From positions 24,827 to 88,826 of the forward strand of contig NZ_JAGIBI010000009.1 in NCBI RefSeq assembly GCF_017744395.1: a stretch of DNA of 64,000 bases, written 5' to 3'. Origin of the DNA: Herbaspirillum sp. GTDB lineage: Bacteria; Pseudomonadota; Gammaproteobacteria; Burkholderiales; Burkholderiaceae_D. Position numbers and translations under genes: made by a program. Below the pieces are notes generated by a model. It was not told where the DNA came from and ran no database searches. It was given only the letters and a program-made list of their open reading frames with translations. Of this stretch, positions 27,528-35,944 are shown one piece after another (the first letter of the stretch is position 1; each line of letters begins with the position of its first letter).

Positions 27528-28481
27528 ATGTCTTCCGCCACTTCTTCCCGCCCCGATGTCCTGATCGTCGCACGCCTGCCGCAACACCTGATGCAACTGC
27601 TGCACGACAATTTCAACTGCCACAACCTGCTCGACGGCCTGAGCGAAGAGAAGCTCCAGCAGATCGCCCCATCCATCCGCGCCATCGCCGCCAACGGCGA
27701 GGCCAGGGTGCCGCGCGAATTGATGGCGCGCTTCCCGGCGCTGGAGATCGTCTCGGTGTTCGGTGTCGGCTATGACGGCGTCGACGTGCCCGCCGCGCGC
27801 GAACGCGGCATCCATGTCACGCATACGCCCGACGTGCTCACCGACGACGTCGCCGACATGGCCATCGCCCTGCTGCTGGCCACCGCCCGCAACGTGGTGC
27901 GCGCCGACCGTTTCGCCCGCGGCGGCGAATGGAAGAACGGCCCCTTCCCCTTCACCACCAAGGTCAGCGGCGCCAAACTGGGCATCGTCGGCCTGGGCCG
28001 CATCGGCGAAGCGATCGCCCGGCGCGCCGCCGGCTTCGACATGGATATCGCGTACCACAACCGTTCGAAAAAGGACGTGCCCTATACCTACTACGGCGAC
28101 ATCAAGTCGCTGGCGGCGGCGGTCGACTTCCTGGTGATGATCACGCCCGGCGGCGCCGGCACGCGCGCCCTGGTCAATGCCGAGGTGCTGGAGGCGCTGG
28201 GACCGAAAGGCTTCCTGATCAACGTGGCGCGCGGCTCGGTGGTGGATGAAGCAGCGCTCACCCGCGCGCTCAAGGAGGGCAAGATCGCCGGCGCCGGCCT
28301 GGACGTGTTCGAGAACGAACCCAACATCCCGGCCGAACTGGCGGCGCTGGACAATGTGGTGCTGACCCCGCACATGGCCAGCGGCACGCTGGTCACGCGC
28401 ACCGCGATGGCCGACCTCGCCTTCAACAACCTGCAGGCGCACTTCGCCGGCAAGCCGGTGCTCACGCCGGTGCCGAACTGA
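27528..28481 (+). CDS. D-2-hydroxyacid dehydrogenase, NAD(P)-dependent
   Basis: 317 residues from the ATG at 27528. SVFGVGYDGVDVPAARERGI, the Rossmann motif LGIVGLGRIGEAIARRAAGF, and the catalytic arginine, glutamate and histidine in NVARGSVVDE, DVFENEPNIP and TPHMAS are present. The SGTLVTR ending and FPFTTKVSG segment fit the glyoxylate/hydroxypyruvate reductase branch. It precedes dgoK by 10 bp, so a role in sugar-acid metabolism is likely (inference). Confidence 0.9.
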   Translation: MSSATSSRPDVLIVARLPQHLMQLLHDNFNCHNLLDGLSEEKLQQIAPSIRAIAANGEARVPRELMARFPALEIVSVFGVGYDGVDVPAARERGIHVTHTPDVLTDDVADMAIALLLATARNVVRADRFARGGEWKNGPFPFTTKVSGAKLGIVGLGRIGEAIARRAAGFDMDIAYHNRSKKDVPYTYYGDIKSLAAAVDFLVMITPGGAGTRALVNAEVLEALGPKGFLINVARGSVVDEAALTRALKEGKIAGAGLDVFENEPNIPAELAALDNVVLTPHMASGTLVTRTAMADLAFNNLQAHFAGKPVLTPVPN

Positions 28482-28491
28482 AGCGACGGCC

Positions 28492-29457
28492 ATGGCTGAC
28501 ACCACCAAACTGATCGCGCTCGACTGGGGCACCTCGTCGCTGCGCGCCTATCGGCTGGGCAGCGACGGCACGGTGCTGGACAAGCGCGCGCTGCCCTGGG
28601 GCATCATGAACCTGCCGGTGGTCGAGGCCTCGGCCGCCGGCGCCAAGGCCGGTTTCGAACAAGCCTTCAGCGAGGCCTGCGGCGACTGGCTGCAGGATGC
28701 GCCGGCGGTTCCCGTGATGGCCGCCGGCATGGTCGGCAGCGCCCAGGGCTGGCGCGAAGCCCCCTATCTCGACGTGCCGCTGCGCATCGCCGACATCGGC
28801 GCCGGCCTGACCGCGGTTCCCACCCGCGGCGGCGCCGTGCTGCACATCGTGCCCGGACTGATCGAGCGCGGCGCGCTGCCCAACGTCATGCGCGGCGAAG
28901 AAACGCAGGTGGTCGGGGCGCTGCAGGACGGCGCCGGCGAGGAACTGCTGATCGGCCTGCCCGGCACGCATTCCAAGTGGGTGCGCATCGCCGGCGAACG
29001 CTTCATACACTTCGACACCTTCATGACCGGCGAGGCCTATGCCGCCCTGTCCTCGCATACCATCCTCGGCCGCACCATGCAGCGCGGCGCGGATTTCAAC
29101 CCGCAAGCCTTCGAACGCGGAGTACGGGTAGCCGCCGGCGGCGACGGCATCAACGGCGTGCTGTCGACCGTCTTCAGCACGCGCACGCTGGGGCTGACCG
29201 GCGCGCTGGACGGCGCGGCCCAGGCCGACTACCTGTCCGGCCTGCTGATCGGCCATGAGCTGGCGGCGCTGCGCGGCAGCCGCGCGGCGGCAAAGCTGGA
29301 CGCCGCCCCGCGCATCGTGCTGATCGGCGACGGCAAGCTGTGCGAGCGTTACCGGCAGGCGCTGGCGATCCACGGCTACAGCCATGTCGGCATCGCGGCG
29401 CAAGCGACCGAACGCGGCCTGTGGAAGATCGCCGTGCAAGCGGGACTGGTGCGCTAA
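28492..29457 (+). CDS. dgoK: 2-dehydro-3-deoxygalactonokinase
   Basis: 321 residues. LIALDWGTSSLRAYRLGSDG is the nucleotide-binding start of the DgoK family; GMVGSAQGWREAPYLDVPLR, LPGTHSKWVRIAGERFIHFD and TFMTGEAYAALSSHTILGR are diagnostic. It phosphorylates 2-keto-3-deoxygalactonate in the DeLey-Doudoroff galactose/galactonate route. The aldolase for the next step follows after 24 bp. Confidence 0.95.
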   Translation: MADTTKLIALDWGTSSLRAYRLGSDGTVLDKRALPWGIMNLPVVEASAAGAKAGFEQAFSEACGDWLQDAPAVPVMAAGMVGSAQGWREAPYLDVPLRIADIGAGLTAVPTRGGAVLHIVPGLIERGALPNVMRGEETQVVGALQDGAGEELLIGLPGTHSKWVRIAGERFIHFDTFMTGEAYAALSSHTILGRTMQRGADFNPQAFERGVRVAAGGDGINGVLSTVFSTRTLGLTGALDGAAQADYLSGLLIGHELAALRGSRAAAKLDAAPRIVLIGDGKLCERYRQALAIHGYSHVGIAAQATERGLWKIAVQAGLVR

Positions 29458-29481
29458 CGCGATAAAGAAAGGAAAGAAGCC

Positions 29482-30108
29482 ATGTTCAAAGAAGCCATGA
29501 AGCAATGCCGGCTCATCGCCATCCTGCGCGGGGTACGCCCCGACGAGGTGGAGGCGATCAGCCGCGCCATCTACGATGCCGGGTTCCGCATCATCGAAGT
29601 CCCGCTGAACTCGCCCGAACCGCTGGAGAGCATCCGCATCCTGCGCAGCACCTTGCCGGCCGACTGCGTGGTCGGCGCCGGCACCGTGATGTCGCCGGCC
29701 CAGGTGCAGCAGGTGGCGGGCGCGGGCGGCCAGTTGATCGTGATGCCGCACAGCGACCCGGCCGTGATCCGGGCCGCCACCGATGCCGGCCTGGCCAGCG
29801 CGCCGGGCGTGGCCACCGTCACCGAGGCCTTCGCCGCGCTGGCGGCCGGCGCCGACATCCTCAAGATGTTCCCGGCAGAGCAATTGGGCCCGGCCGTGGT
29901 CAAGGCCTGGCGCGCGGTGGTGCCGGCCAATGTGGTGCTGGCGCCGGTGGGCGGGATCACGCCGGACAATCTGAAAGCCTTCCTGCAGGCCGGCGCCAGC
30001 GCCTTCGGCCTGGGTTCGGCGTTGTACAAGCCCGGGCTGAGCGCGCAGGAAGTCGGGGCCAATGCCAAGGCGTTCATCGCCGCATTACGGGCTTGCGAAA
30101 CAGCCTGA
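29482..30108 (+). CDS. dgoA: 2-dehydro-3-deoxy-6-phosphogalactonate aldolase
   Basis: 208 residues. LIAILRGVRPDEVEAISRAI with the active-site glutamate region, FRIIEVPLNSPEPLESIRIL, VVGAGTVMSPAQVQQVAGAG and the Schiff-base lysine in DILKMFPAEQLGPAVVKAWR identify the KDPG/KDPGal aldolase fold, and PLNSPEP is specific to DgoA. It yields pyruvate and glyceraldehyde 3-phosphate. It is cotranscribed with dgoK and probably the dehydrogenase. Confidence 0.95.
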   Translation: MFKEAMKQCRLIAILRGVRPDEVEAISRAIYDAGFRIIEVPLNSPEPLESIRILRSTLPADCVVGAGTVMSPAQVQQVAGAGGQLIVMPHSDPAVIRAATDAGLASAPGVATVTEAFAALAAGADILKMFPAEQLGPAVVKAWRAVVPANVVLAPVGGITPDNLKAFLQAGASAFGLGSALYKPGLSAQEVGANAKAFIAALRACETA

Positions 30109-30148
30109 TCCTCCTGTTGCCGTCCCCGCCATGCCCGGGACGACGACG

Positions 30149-30191
30149 AAAAAAAGCGCCGCTGCGAATACCGTCGCAGCGGCGCTTTTTT
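30149..30191. terminator. Bidirectional terminator between dgoA and fadD
   Basis: A run of A, AGCGCCGCTGCG, a 7-nt loop and its complement CGCAGCGGCGCT ending in T6, between convergent genes. Confidence 0.9.
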
Positions 30192-30222
30192 ATCTGAATC
30201 CGGCCTGGCGCCGGACGCGGCA

Positions 30223-31926
30223 TCAGGCCGCCTTCTTTTCCGCCTCCGGCTTCTTCTGCTCGTCGCGCAGCTCGCGGCGCAGGATCTTGCCGACGTTGGT
30301 CTTGGGCAGCTCGTCGCGGAACTCGATGTACTTGGGCTTCTTGTAGCCGGTGAACTGTTCCTTGCAATACGCCATCAGCTGCTCGACGGTGAGCGACTTG
30401 TCCTTGCGCACCACGAACAGCTTGACCGCCTCGCCGGTGTGCTCATCGGGCACGCCCACGCAGGCGCATTCCAGCACGCCCGGATGCTGCGCCACCACGC
30501 CTTCGATCTCGTTGGGATAAACGTTGAAGCCGGAGACCAGGATCATGTCCTTCTTGCGGTCGACGATCCTGGTATAGCCGCGCTCGTCCATCACGCCGAT
30601 GTCGCCGGTCTTGAAGAAACCGTCATCGGTCATGACCTTGGCGGTCTCGTCCGGGCGCTGCCAGTAGCCGGCCATCACCTGCGGGCCGCGGATGGCGATC
30701 TCGCCCGGCTGGCCCAGCGGCACCGGCTGGCCGTTGTCGTCCAGGATGGCGATGTCGGTGGACGACAGCGGCAGGCCGATGGTGCCGCTGTACTCCTCGA
30801 TGGTGCACGGATTGGCGCTGGCGATCGGGGAAGTCTCGGACAAGCCGTAGCCTTCGATGATGGGGCAGCCGGTCAGCGCCTTCCATTTGTCGGCCACGCC
30901 CTTTTGCACCGCCATGCCGCCGCCCACGCAGCAGCGGTAGCCGGAGAAATCCAGCTTGGCGAATTCGGCGTTGTTGAGCAGCGCGTTATACAGCGTGTTG
31001 ACCGCCGGGAAGGTATTGACCTGGTACTTGGCCAGCTCCTTGACGAAGCCGGGAATGTCGCGCGGGTTGGGGATCAGCAGGTTCAGCGCGCCTTCGCGCG
31101 TACCCAGCATGTTGCACACCGTCAGCGCGAAGATGTGGTACAGCGGCAGCGCGCAGACGAACACCAGCTGGTCGATCGGCTTGCCCGATTTCAGCGCCGG
31201 GGTCAGCCATTCTTCGGCCTGCAGCACATTGGCCACCAGGTTGCGATGCGTCAGCACGGCGCCCTTGGCCACGCCGGTGGTGCCGCCGGTGTATTGCAGG
31301 AAGGCGATGTCGTCGTGGCCCAGCTTGACCGGCTGCAGCTGCTTGCCGGCGGCCTGCTTCAGCGCCTGGCTGAACGTGACGGCATGCGGCAGGGACCAGG
31401 CCGGCACCATCTTCTTCACATGGCGCACCACCATGTTGACGATGGCGCCCTTCACGGCGCCCAGCAACTCACCCATGCTGGCGACCACGATGTGCTTGAT
31501 GCGGGTGTTCGCCACCACCTTCTGCAGCGTGCAGGCGAAGTTTTCCAGCACGAAGATGGCTTCGGCGCCCGAGTCCTTCAACTGGTGCTCCAGTTCGCGC
31601 GGGGTGTACAGCGGGTTGACGTTGACCACGGTGTATCCGGCTCGCAGGATGGCGGCGATCGCGATCGGGTATTGCAGCACGTTGGGCATCATGATCGCCA
31701 CGCGCGCGCCCTTTTGCAGGCCCCGCCCTTGCAGCCATGCGCCCAGTTGGCGCGACAGCCGATCCAGTTCGGCGTAGCTCAGGTACTTGCCCATGCAGAC
31801 GTAGGCGTTGCGGTCGGCATACTTGGCGAAGGCTTCGTCGATCATCTGCACCAGCGAGCCGTAGCGGCCGGGATCGATCTCGGCAGGCACGCCCGCGGGG
31901 TAGGAAGCAAGCCAGAATTTTTCCAT
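30223..31926 (-). CDS. fadD: Long-chain fatty acid-CoA ligase
   Basis: 567 residues. The AMP-binding P-loop LQYTGGTTGVAKGAVLTHRN, IIEGYGLSETSPIAS, the A8 hinge region (GDIGVMDERGYTRIVDRKKD) and the catalytic lysine region PKTNVGKILRRELRDE are present. It starts MEKFWLASYPAGVPAEID, as FadD proteins of Burkholderiales do. It activates long-chain fatty acids for beta-oxidation at the inner membrane. Confidence 0.95.
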   Translation of the reverse strand: MEKFWLASYPAGVPAEIDPGRYGSLVQMIDEAFAKYADRNAYVCMGKYLSYAELDRLSRQLGAWLQGRGLQKGARVAIMMPNVLQYPIAIAAILRAGYTVVNVNPLYTPRELEHQLKDSGAEAIFVLENFACTLQKVVANTRIKHIVVASMGELLGAVKGAIVNMVVRHVKKMVPAWSLPHAVTFSQALKQAAGKQLQPVKLGHDDIAFLQYTGGTTGVAKGAVLTHRNLVANVLQAEEWLTPALKSGKPIDQLVFVCALPLYHIFALTVCNMLGTREGALNLLIPNPRDIPGFVKELAKYQVNTFPAVNTLYNALLNNAEFAKLDFSGYRCCVGGGMAVQKGVADKWKALTGCPIIEGYGLSETSPIASANPCTIEEYSGTIGLPLSSTDIAILDDNGQPVPLGQPGEIAIRGPQVMAGYWQRPDETAKVMTDDGFFKTGDIGVMDERGYTRIVDRKKDMILVSGFNVYPNEIEGVVAQHPGVLECACVGVPDEHTGEAVKLFVVRKDKSLTVEQLMAYCKEQFTGYKKPKYIEFRDELPKTNVGKILRRELRDEQKKPEAEKKAA

Positions 31927-32306
31927 GTTGTACCTCTGTCTCCGATCAGAACTTGCGCTGGGCTGAGCGTTGATTTGATGTCATTGCTTTGGCGCGCACA
32001 GCAAAAAAAAGCACGAGTGTTTTTTTATTTAGTGCAGATGCTATCCAGCATTGGCCGCTTGAGCAAGTAGTTTAGGAGGATTTTTACGTAAAACTTAGCC
32101 CGCTCCGGCGCGGCTCGTATTCCGCCCGTCTTGCTTTCGGGGCAAATCCGCAAGCCTTTGCATCATACCTTGGGCGCTATCGCCCGTGCGGCCACACAAT
32201 GCACGACAGCAACTTATTTGCTGCGCATCACAGGGGCGCGCGTTCCACCTTGCGCTCCTTCTTGCCCGCTCCCTCCTCCGGCAGCGGAGTAGGGTAGTCC
32301 AAGAAA
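31927..32306. other. fadD upstream region, up to the inferred prophage left end
   Basis: 380 bp of host DNA. It contains a 12-bp palindrome TTTTACGTAAAA (32082-32093) that could be part of the fadD control region, an A-rich/T-rich stretch near 32003-32027, and the possible tail of an interrupted gene at 32228-32306. No complete gene is supported. Confidence 0.5.
32228..32306 (-). pseudogene. Possible C-terminal remnant of a host gene cut by prophage insertion
   Basis: A leftward frame ending at 32228 encodes DYPTPLPEEGAGKKERKVER followed by APL and a stop, with GC-rich third positions like host genes. The frame runs across the inferred prophage boundary into phage DNA, where it loses that character. 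If real, the rest of the gene lies beyond the right prophage end. No homology is recognised. Confidence 0.2.
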
Positions 32307-32364
32307 TGGGATAGGTTTTGGCCCGAAGATTTTGAGGAAACCCGCGCCGCTGCTGGAATCCTGC

Positions 32365-32420
32365 TTTTGGGAATAAATTTTGATTTTGGGATAAAAGCGG
32401 GAAATAAATCGGAATAAATA
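32365..32420. repeat. Direct repeats near the left end, candidate transposase sites
   Basis: Four related units: TTTTGGGAATAAA (32365), TTTTGGGATAAAA (32384), GCGGGAAATAAA (32397) and TCGGAATAAATA (32409). The terminus TGGGATAGG resembles them. MuA-type transposases bind several such sites inside each prophage end. Confidence 0.5.
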
Positions 32421-32498
32421 CCGAGAAAACTCCAAATATTCGACCGCCACACTCCTAATTTATACCGACTTTTCCATCCAGGCAGCAATCTTTAAAGA

Positions 32499-33017
32499 TC
32501 ATTTGCCCGGGCGTCGAACCCGATTTAAAACCAGCGTCAAATGGTCTTGAATCAGTTCACCGGTCAATTGCTGATCCGAGGCCGGGAACCCAACGAGTTT
32601 CCGGGATGGCAGACCGGGATGATTCACCCGCTTTCTAAACATCCCTGCGAAAGCCAGCGCCTTTGCCTTTTTCGGGATAATGACATATGGGCGCGTCCCA
32701 TCATGGTGCCACACCGCCTTTTGATCGCTGAACCCCAGTCGCAAGTTGTTACCCTGCACCTGATAATTGAAGCTGCCGAGCATATCGCCGTGGCCGTAGA
32801 GCATGCGGCTTCCCCGGCGGTTGGCGAGCGTCATTGGTGCCAGCGGCTTCCAAGGCGACCCATCGGGCGCCAAGCCTTGGGCGTGGCGGTGCTGGTTGGC
32901 GTTGTACAGCGTTTCGCCAATGCTGCCCAGCATCTGCTGGGGCGTGGCTACCTCCTGGCGAATCACCTCCATGACGGCCGTCAGGTGGTCAGCTTGAAAT
33001 TCAACGGTAAATTGCAT
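32499..33017 (-). CDS. Phage virion morphogenesis protein, Mu gpG-like
   Basis: 172 residues from the ATG at 33017, which has AGGAG upstream. TPQQMLGSIGETLYNANQHR, GLAPDGSPWKPLAPMTLANR and HHDGTRPYVIIPKKAKALAF followed by HPGLPSRKLVGFPASDQQ match the phage virion morphogenesis (gpG/tail completion) family. In Mu, gpG is a tail/head-joining protein encoded after F. Here it is the last gene of the leftward block and the first gene inside the prophage left end. Confidence 0.88.
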   Translation of the reverse strand: MQFTVEFQADHLTAVMEVIRQEVATPQQMLGSIGETLYNANQHRHAQGLAPDGSPWKPLAPMTLANRRGSRMLYGHGDMLGSFNYQVQGNNLRLGFSDQKAVWHHDGTRPYVIIPKKAKALAFAGMFRKRVNHPGLPSRKLVGFPASDQQLTGELIQDHLTLVLNRVRRPGK

Positions 33018-33082
33018 AAGATTGCTCCTGTGGTGCCAGCGAGAGCGGCTCTGTCCAGCCCCTCCACAATGCGGCCACATGA

Positions 33083-33111
33083 CGCGGCCCAGGACAGTGG
33101 CCGCGTTTTTT
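33083..33111 (+). terminator. Rightward intrinsic terminator inside a leftward operon
   Basis: CGCGGCC, a 9-nt loop, GGCCGCG and six T, read rightward. The flanking gpG-like and MuF genes are leftward, so it faces antisense transcription; the T run touches the MuF stop codon. The leftward reading has no T run. Confidence 0.7.
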
Positions 33112-34390
33112 ATTTCTTGAACAGCAAGCGGCCGATACGCTGCCGGTCGAAGTAAGCGGCCCGATTTTCCGGGCTTTTCCGGTCAGGAACGAACGCTGTA
33201 GAGCCTGTCCAGCCGGTTCTTCCCCATTCAAACGCTACCACCCCATATTCACCGCTGCCTTCCAGCTCGAAAGCGCGTAAATATCGGCGCTTGAGCAGCC
33301 AGCGGCCATTCTCGGCGCGGGATTTTTCCCAGTTCCACCAAATTTCATCCGGTTCGACCAGCGTCATCGCCAGCAAGTAGGTGTATTCCAGCCTGGAAGC
33401 CTTGTCGGGATTGGTCAGCCACTTGAGTTCACCGGCGCCGTCCTGGAACAGTGCCTTGGTGATTGCCATCGTAGTGCCGGCCGCATCGGTAAAAGCAGCG
33501 CCGCGCTCCATGCTGGCACCAAAGACATCCAGAAATTCCTTTACAGCAGCTTCGGGAGGCGTATTCGGTGCCAGCAGCAGGCTTTTCGGCACCGAGGTTG
33601 GTACCGGTGCGGCCGGCGGCGTAAAACCTGTCGGCCAGCTTGCGCCACGCTCCTTCAGCACAGCGCCATAGCCTTGCAGCGGCGGTACAGTTTGCGGTTC
33701 CAGCCAGGCTTTGCCAGGGTTATAGGCAAAGCCTGGATCGATGCCCTTGGGAACGCGTACCGTGCGCGGATTGCTGCCATTCTTGCCAACGATGCGCTCT
33801 TCCCATTCAATCGGTGGCGGATCGTCTGGCCCGGCATTCCCTTTCGCTTCCCACCGGCGTTTTGCCTCGCCACGTGACAGCGAGATAATCTTGCACTTAC
33901 AGCCCCAGCCGTTTGATGCGAAATGTGTATTCCACCAGGGGCTATCTGCTGGCAGGATGGTACCGTTCCAGGCCAAGTGATGCAGTCTCGGATGCTCGGT
34001 ACTGGTGTGTACATACTCCCAAAATGGCCGCAGATGCACCACATCCATCATCTGCTTATAGCGGCCGGCGTTGTACGCCTGGGTGATATTGGTATCGTAG
34101 ATCACTTTGCTGCGCCAGCCAGGCGAACCATTGTGCGCCCAGCCATACTTGGCGGTGATCTCCCCGAACCGCTGGCGAAACGCCGGATAACCGGTGCCAC
34201 CTTCCTGCGCCTGGCGCACAGCGTTGTAAAAATCTTCGACCAGAGCATCGTTAGCGGCACCGGCAACGATGAAGGCATGGCTATGCTGCTGCTGGTAAAT
34301 GTCCGTCCAGCCAGACGATGGCAGGCGCAGCTTCCCTTTAAAAAAATCGATCGCCTCTGAGAACTGCAGGCGTGCCGGAGAAGCCGCCAT
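33110..34390 (-). CDS. MuF head morphogenesis protein with C-terminal PBECR2-like domain
   Basis: 426 residues. Residues about 60-190 carry the Mu F minor head domain: GYPAFRQRFGEITAKYGW, WRSKVIYDTNITQAYNAGR, LRPFWEYVH, HPRLHHLAWNGTILPADSPW and the CKCKIISLSRGE motif. A proline-rich linker (about 190-275) leads to a separate C-terminal domain (276-426) with FTDAAGTTMAITKALFQD, EPDEIWWNWE, RRYLRAFE and FDRQRIGRLLFKK. That pattern resembles the PBECR2 (phage barnase/EndoU/colicin/RelE-like nuclease) domains attached to MuF proteins. MuF is packaged in the head and can be injected, so a toxin role is possible (inference). The start has AGGAAT upstream. Confidence 0.88.
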   Translation of the reverse strand: MAASPARLQFSEAIDFFKGKLRLPSSGWTDIYQQQHSHAFIVAGAANDALVEDFYNAVRQAQEGGTGYPAFRQRFGEITAKYGWAHNGSPGWRSKVIYDTNITQAYNAGRYKQMMDVVHLRPFWEYVHTSTEHPRLHHLAWNGTILPADSPWWNTHFASNGWGCKCKIISLSRGEAKRRWEAKGNAGPDDPPPIEWEERIVGKNGSNPRTVRVPKGIDPGFAYNPGKAWLEPQTVPPLQGYGAVLKERGASWPTGFTPPAAPVPTSVPKSLLLAPNTPPEAAVKEFLDVFGASMERGAAFTDAAGTTMAITKALFQDGAGELKWLTNPDKASRLEYTYLLAMTLVEPDEIWWNWEKSRAENGRWLLKRRYLRAFELEGSGEYGVVAFEWGRTGWTGSTAFVPDRKSPENRAAYFDRQRIGRLLFKK

Positions 34391-34392
34391 AC

Positions 34393-35931
34393 CTATTCCT
34401 CACCATCGGATGCGACAGCCGCCATGCCGGCCAGCGTGGCAGCTTCCATACCCAGCGCCATCGCTTGCGCCCAGGCCGGGTTATTGGCGCTCAAGGCTTC
34501 GATCCTGGTTACCGCTTCTTCAAAGCCACCAGACTCGGCAATGATGGCGGCGATCTGCTGGATAGCCTTTTGCTCCATAGGCGCGCACAGCGCCGCCAGT
34601 TGGGCCGTGTAAGCCGATGCGACATCAGGATCGGCTTGACGACTGGCGGTGAGTGCAGCCAGGCGTGTCAAAGCGCCTGCAGGTGTCTGAGGAACAGCCC
34701 GGCTAGATGGCACCAGCATTTTCGCTTTCTTGTCCGCCCGAGGAATCTGCATCACCTGGTGCGCATATTCGACATCAATCTCCATGCCGATATCGGCGGC
34801 TTTGGTCAGCACATCGGCCATCTTGCTCTGATCGACAGTTTCTTCCGTCAGATAGCAGAATTTCGGCAGGCGATCTTCAGGGAACATGCCATTGACCAGC
34901 GCAATAGGCCGTACCAAGTAGTTATTGATGCTGGGAGTGATCTGGCGCGCATCGTGCAACATGATCTCGCGCCGCACTTTGTCGTGAATCGCTCCCAGGG
35001 CATTGGTCGAAGTCTTGCCATCGGCTTGGCTGGTCAGCGTGCCACCCAGGATCGCCAGCGACTGCTTACGCTCCCAATATTCAATGGCCGACAGGAAGTC
35101 AGACACCGTGCCAGTCTTCGTCGCCTGGACGAATTCAATTTTCATTGTGTCGGGGATGACGCCAGCGCCATCGTGGCCGATGTTGCGCACGGCGCGCAGC
35201 AGTTCGTCGCGCTGTTTGGGTTGGATGCCGCCAGGATATTTACCCAGTCGCAACGGCAAGCCATAGACCTCCAGAAAGCGTTGCATATCGCGCACGTTGT
35301 ACGCCTTATAGGCATAAGTCCAGGCCAGAACACGGAAAAGCGCTGCCTGTTCGATGTAACCCGATTTGGCGCGATGCTCATGGATGATCCATCCCCACGG
35401 CCGCAGTGGTTCCGGCATCCCCATTTTCAGAAACTGCATTTCGCCCGTTGTACGGTCAATCTGAAACATCCGCTGCGGCACCAAAAACAGATTCTGCGGT
35501 AGCCAAGTACTACCTGGTTTCCAGTCGATCTCCAGCGCCGAGAATCCCTTGCCGACAGAATCCGTCAGATCGTATTGCGCATCTTCAAAGCGCGGAATAT
35601 TGCGCAGCATGTCGGCCAACTCGGTGGTGCGATCCAGTTCGGATTGGTTTGCGTCGTCATCCGGTTGCAATTGCCATCCCAGGCCCGTCACGGAACGGCG
35701 GCGTTTCGCCAATTCCGAAAAGATATGAGGATCTTGCTCTTCCACCAGCTCGAAGAGCGCAGCTTGATCGGTAATGAAGCCTTCATCGGCTGCCGCGAAA
35801 GCGGATGCCAGGCGAGATGGGTCAAGCGTGTTGACCGACGCATAATTAAGCGTATTGCCCTGCGTGGAACGGGCGCCTGCTTGCAATTTATCCAGACCGG
35901 TACGCACCACTTTATTGGCGCGAGACAGCAT
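34393..35931 (-). CDS. Portal protein, DUF935/Mu gp29-like
   Basis: 512 residues from the ATG at 35931, which has an AAAGGA site. In-frame ATGs at 35952-35958 overlapping the terL stop are alternatives. LASAFAAADEGFITDQAALF, LVEEQDPHIFSELAKRRRSV, KGFSALEIDWKPGSTWLPQN, DMQRFLEVYGLPLRLGKYPG and ILGGTLTSQADGKTSTNALG are typical of the DUF935 portal family. The portal is the dodecameric channel at the capsid vertex. It lies between terL and muF, as in Mu. Confidence 0.93.
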   Translation of the reverse strand: MLSRANKVVRTGLDKLQAGARSTQGNTLNYASVNTLDPSRLASAFAAADEGFITDQAALFELVEEQDPHIFSELAKRRRSVTGLGWQLQPDDDANQSELDRTTELADMLRNIPRFEDAQYDLTDSVGKGFSALEIDWKPGSTWLPQNLFLVPQRMFQIDRTTGEMQFLKMGMPEPLRPWGWIIHEHRAKSGYIEQAALFRVLAWTYAYKAYNVRDMQRFLEVYGLPLRLGKYPGGIQPKQRDELLRAVRNIGHDGAGVIPDTMKIEFVQATKTGTVSDFLSAIEYWERKQSLAILGGTLTSQADGKTSTNALGAIHDKVRREIMLHDARQITPSINNYLVRPIALVNGMFPEDRLPKFCYLTEETVDQSKMADVLTKAADIGMEIDVEYAHQVMQIPRADKKAKMLVPSSRAVPQTPAGALTRLAALTASRQADPDVASAYTAQLAALCAPMEQKAIQQIAAIIAESGGFEEAVTRIEALSANNPAWAQAMALGMEAATLAGMAAVASDGEE

Positions 35932-35944
35932 GGCGGTAATTCCT

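Noticed and set aside
32003..32027. A-rich/T-rich stretch in the fadD leader as a terminator
   Set aside because: The GC stem is only three to four pairs with a mismatch.
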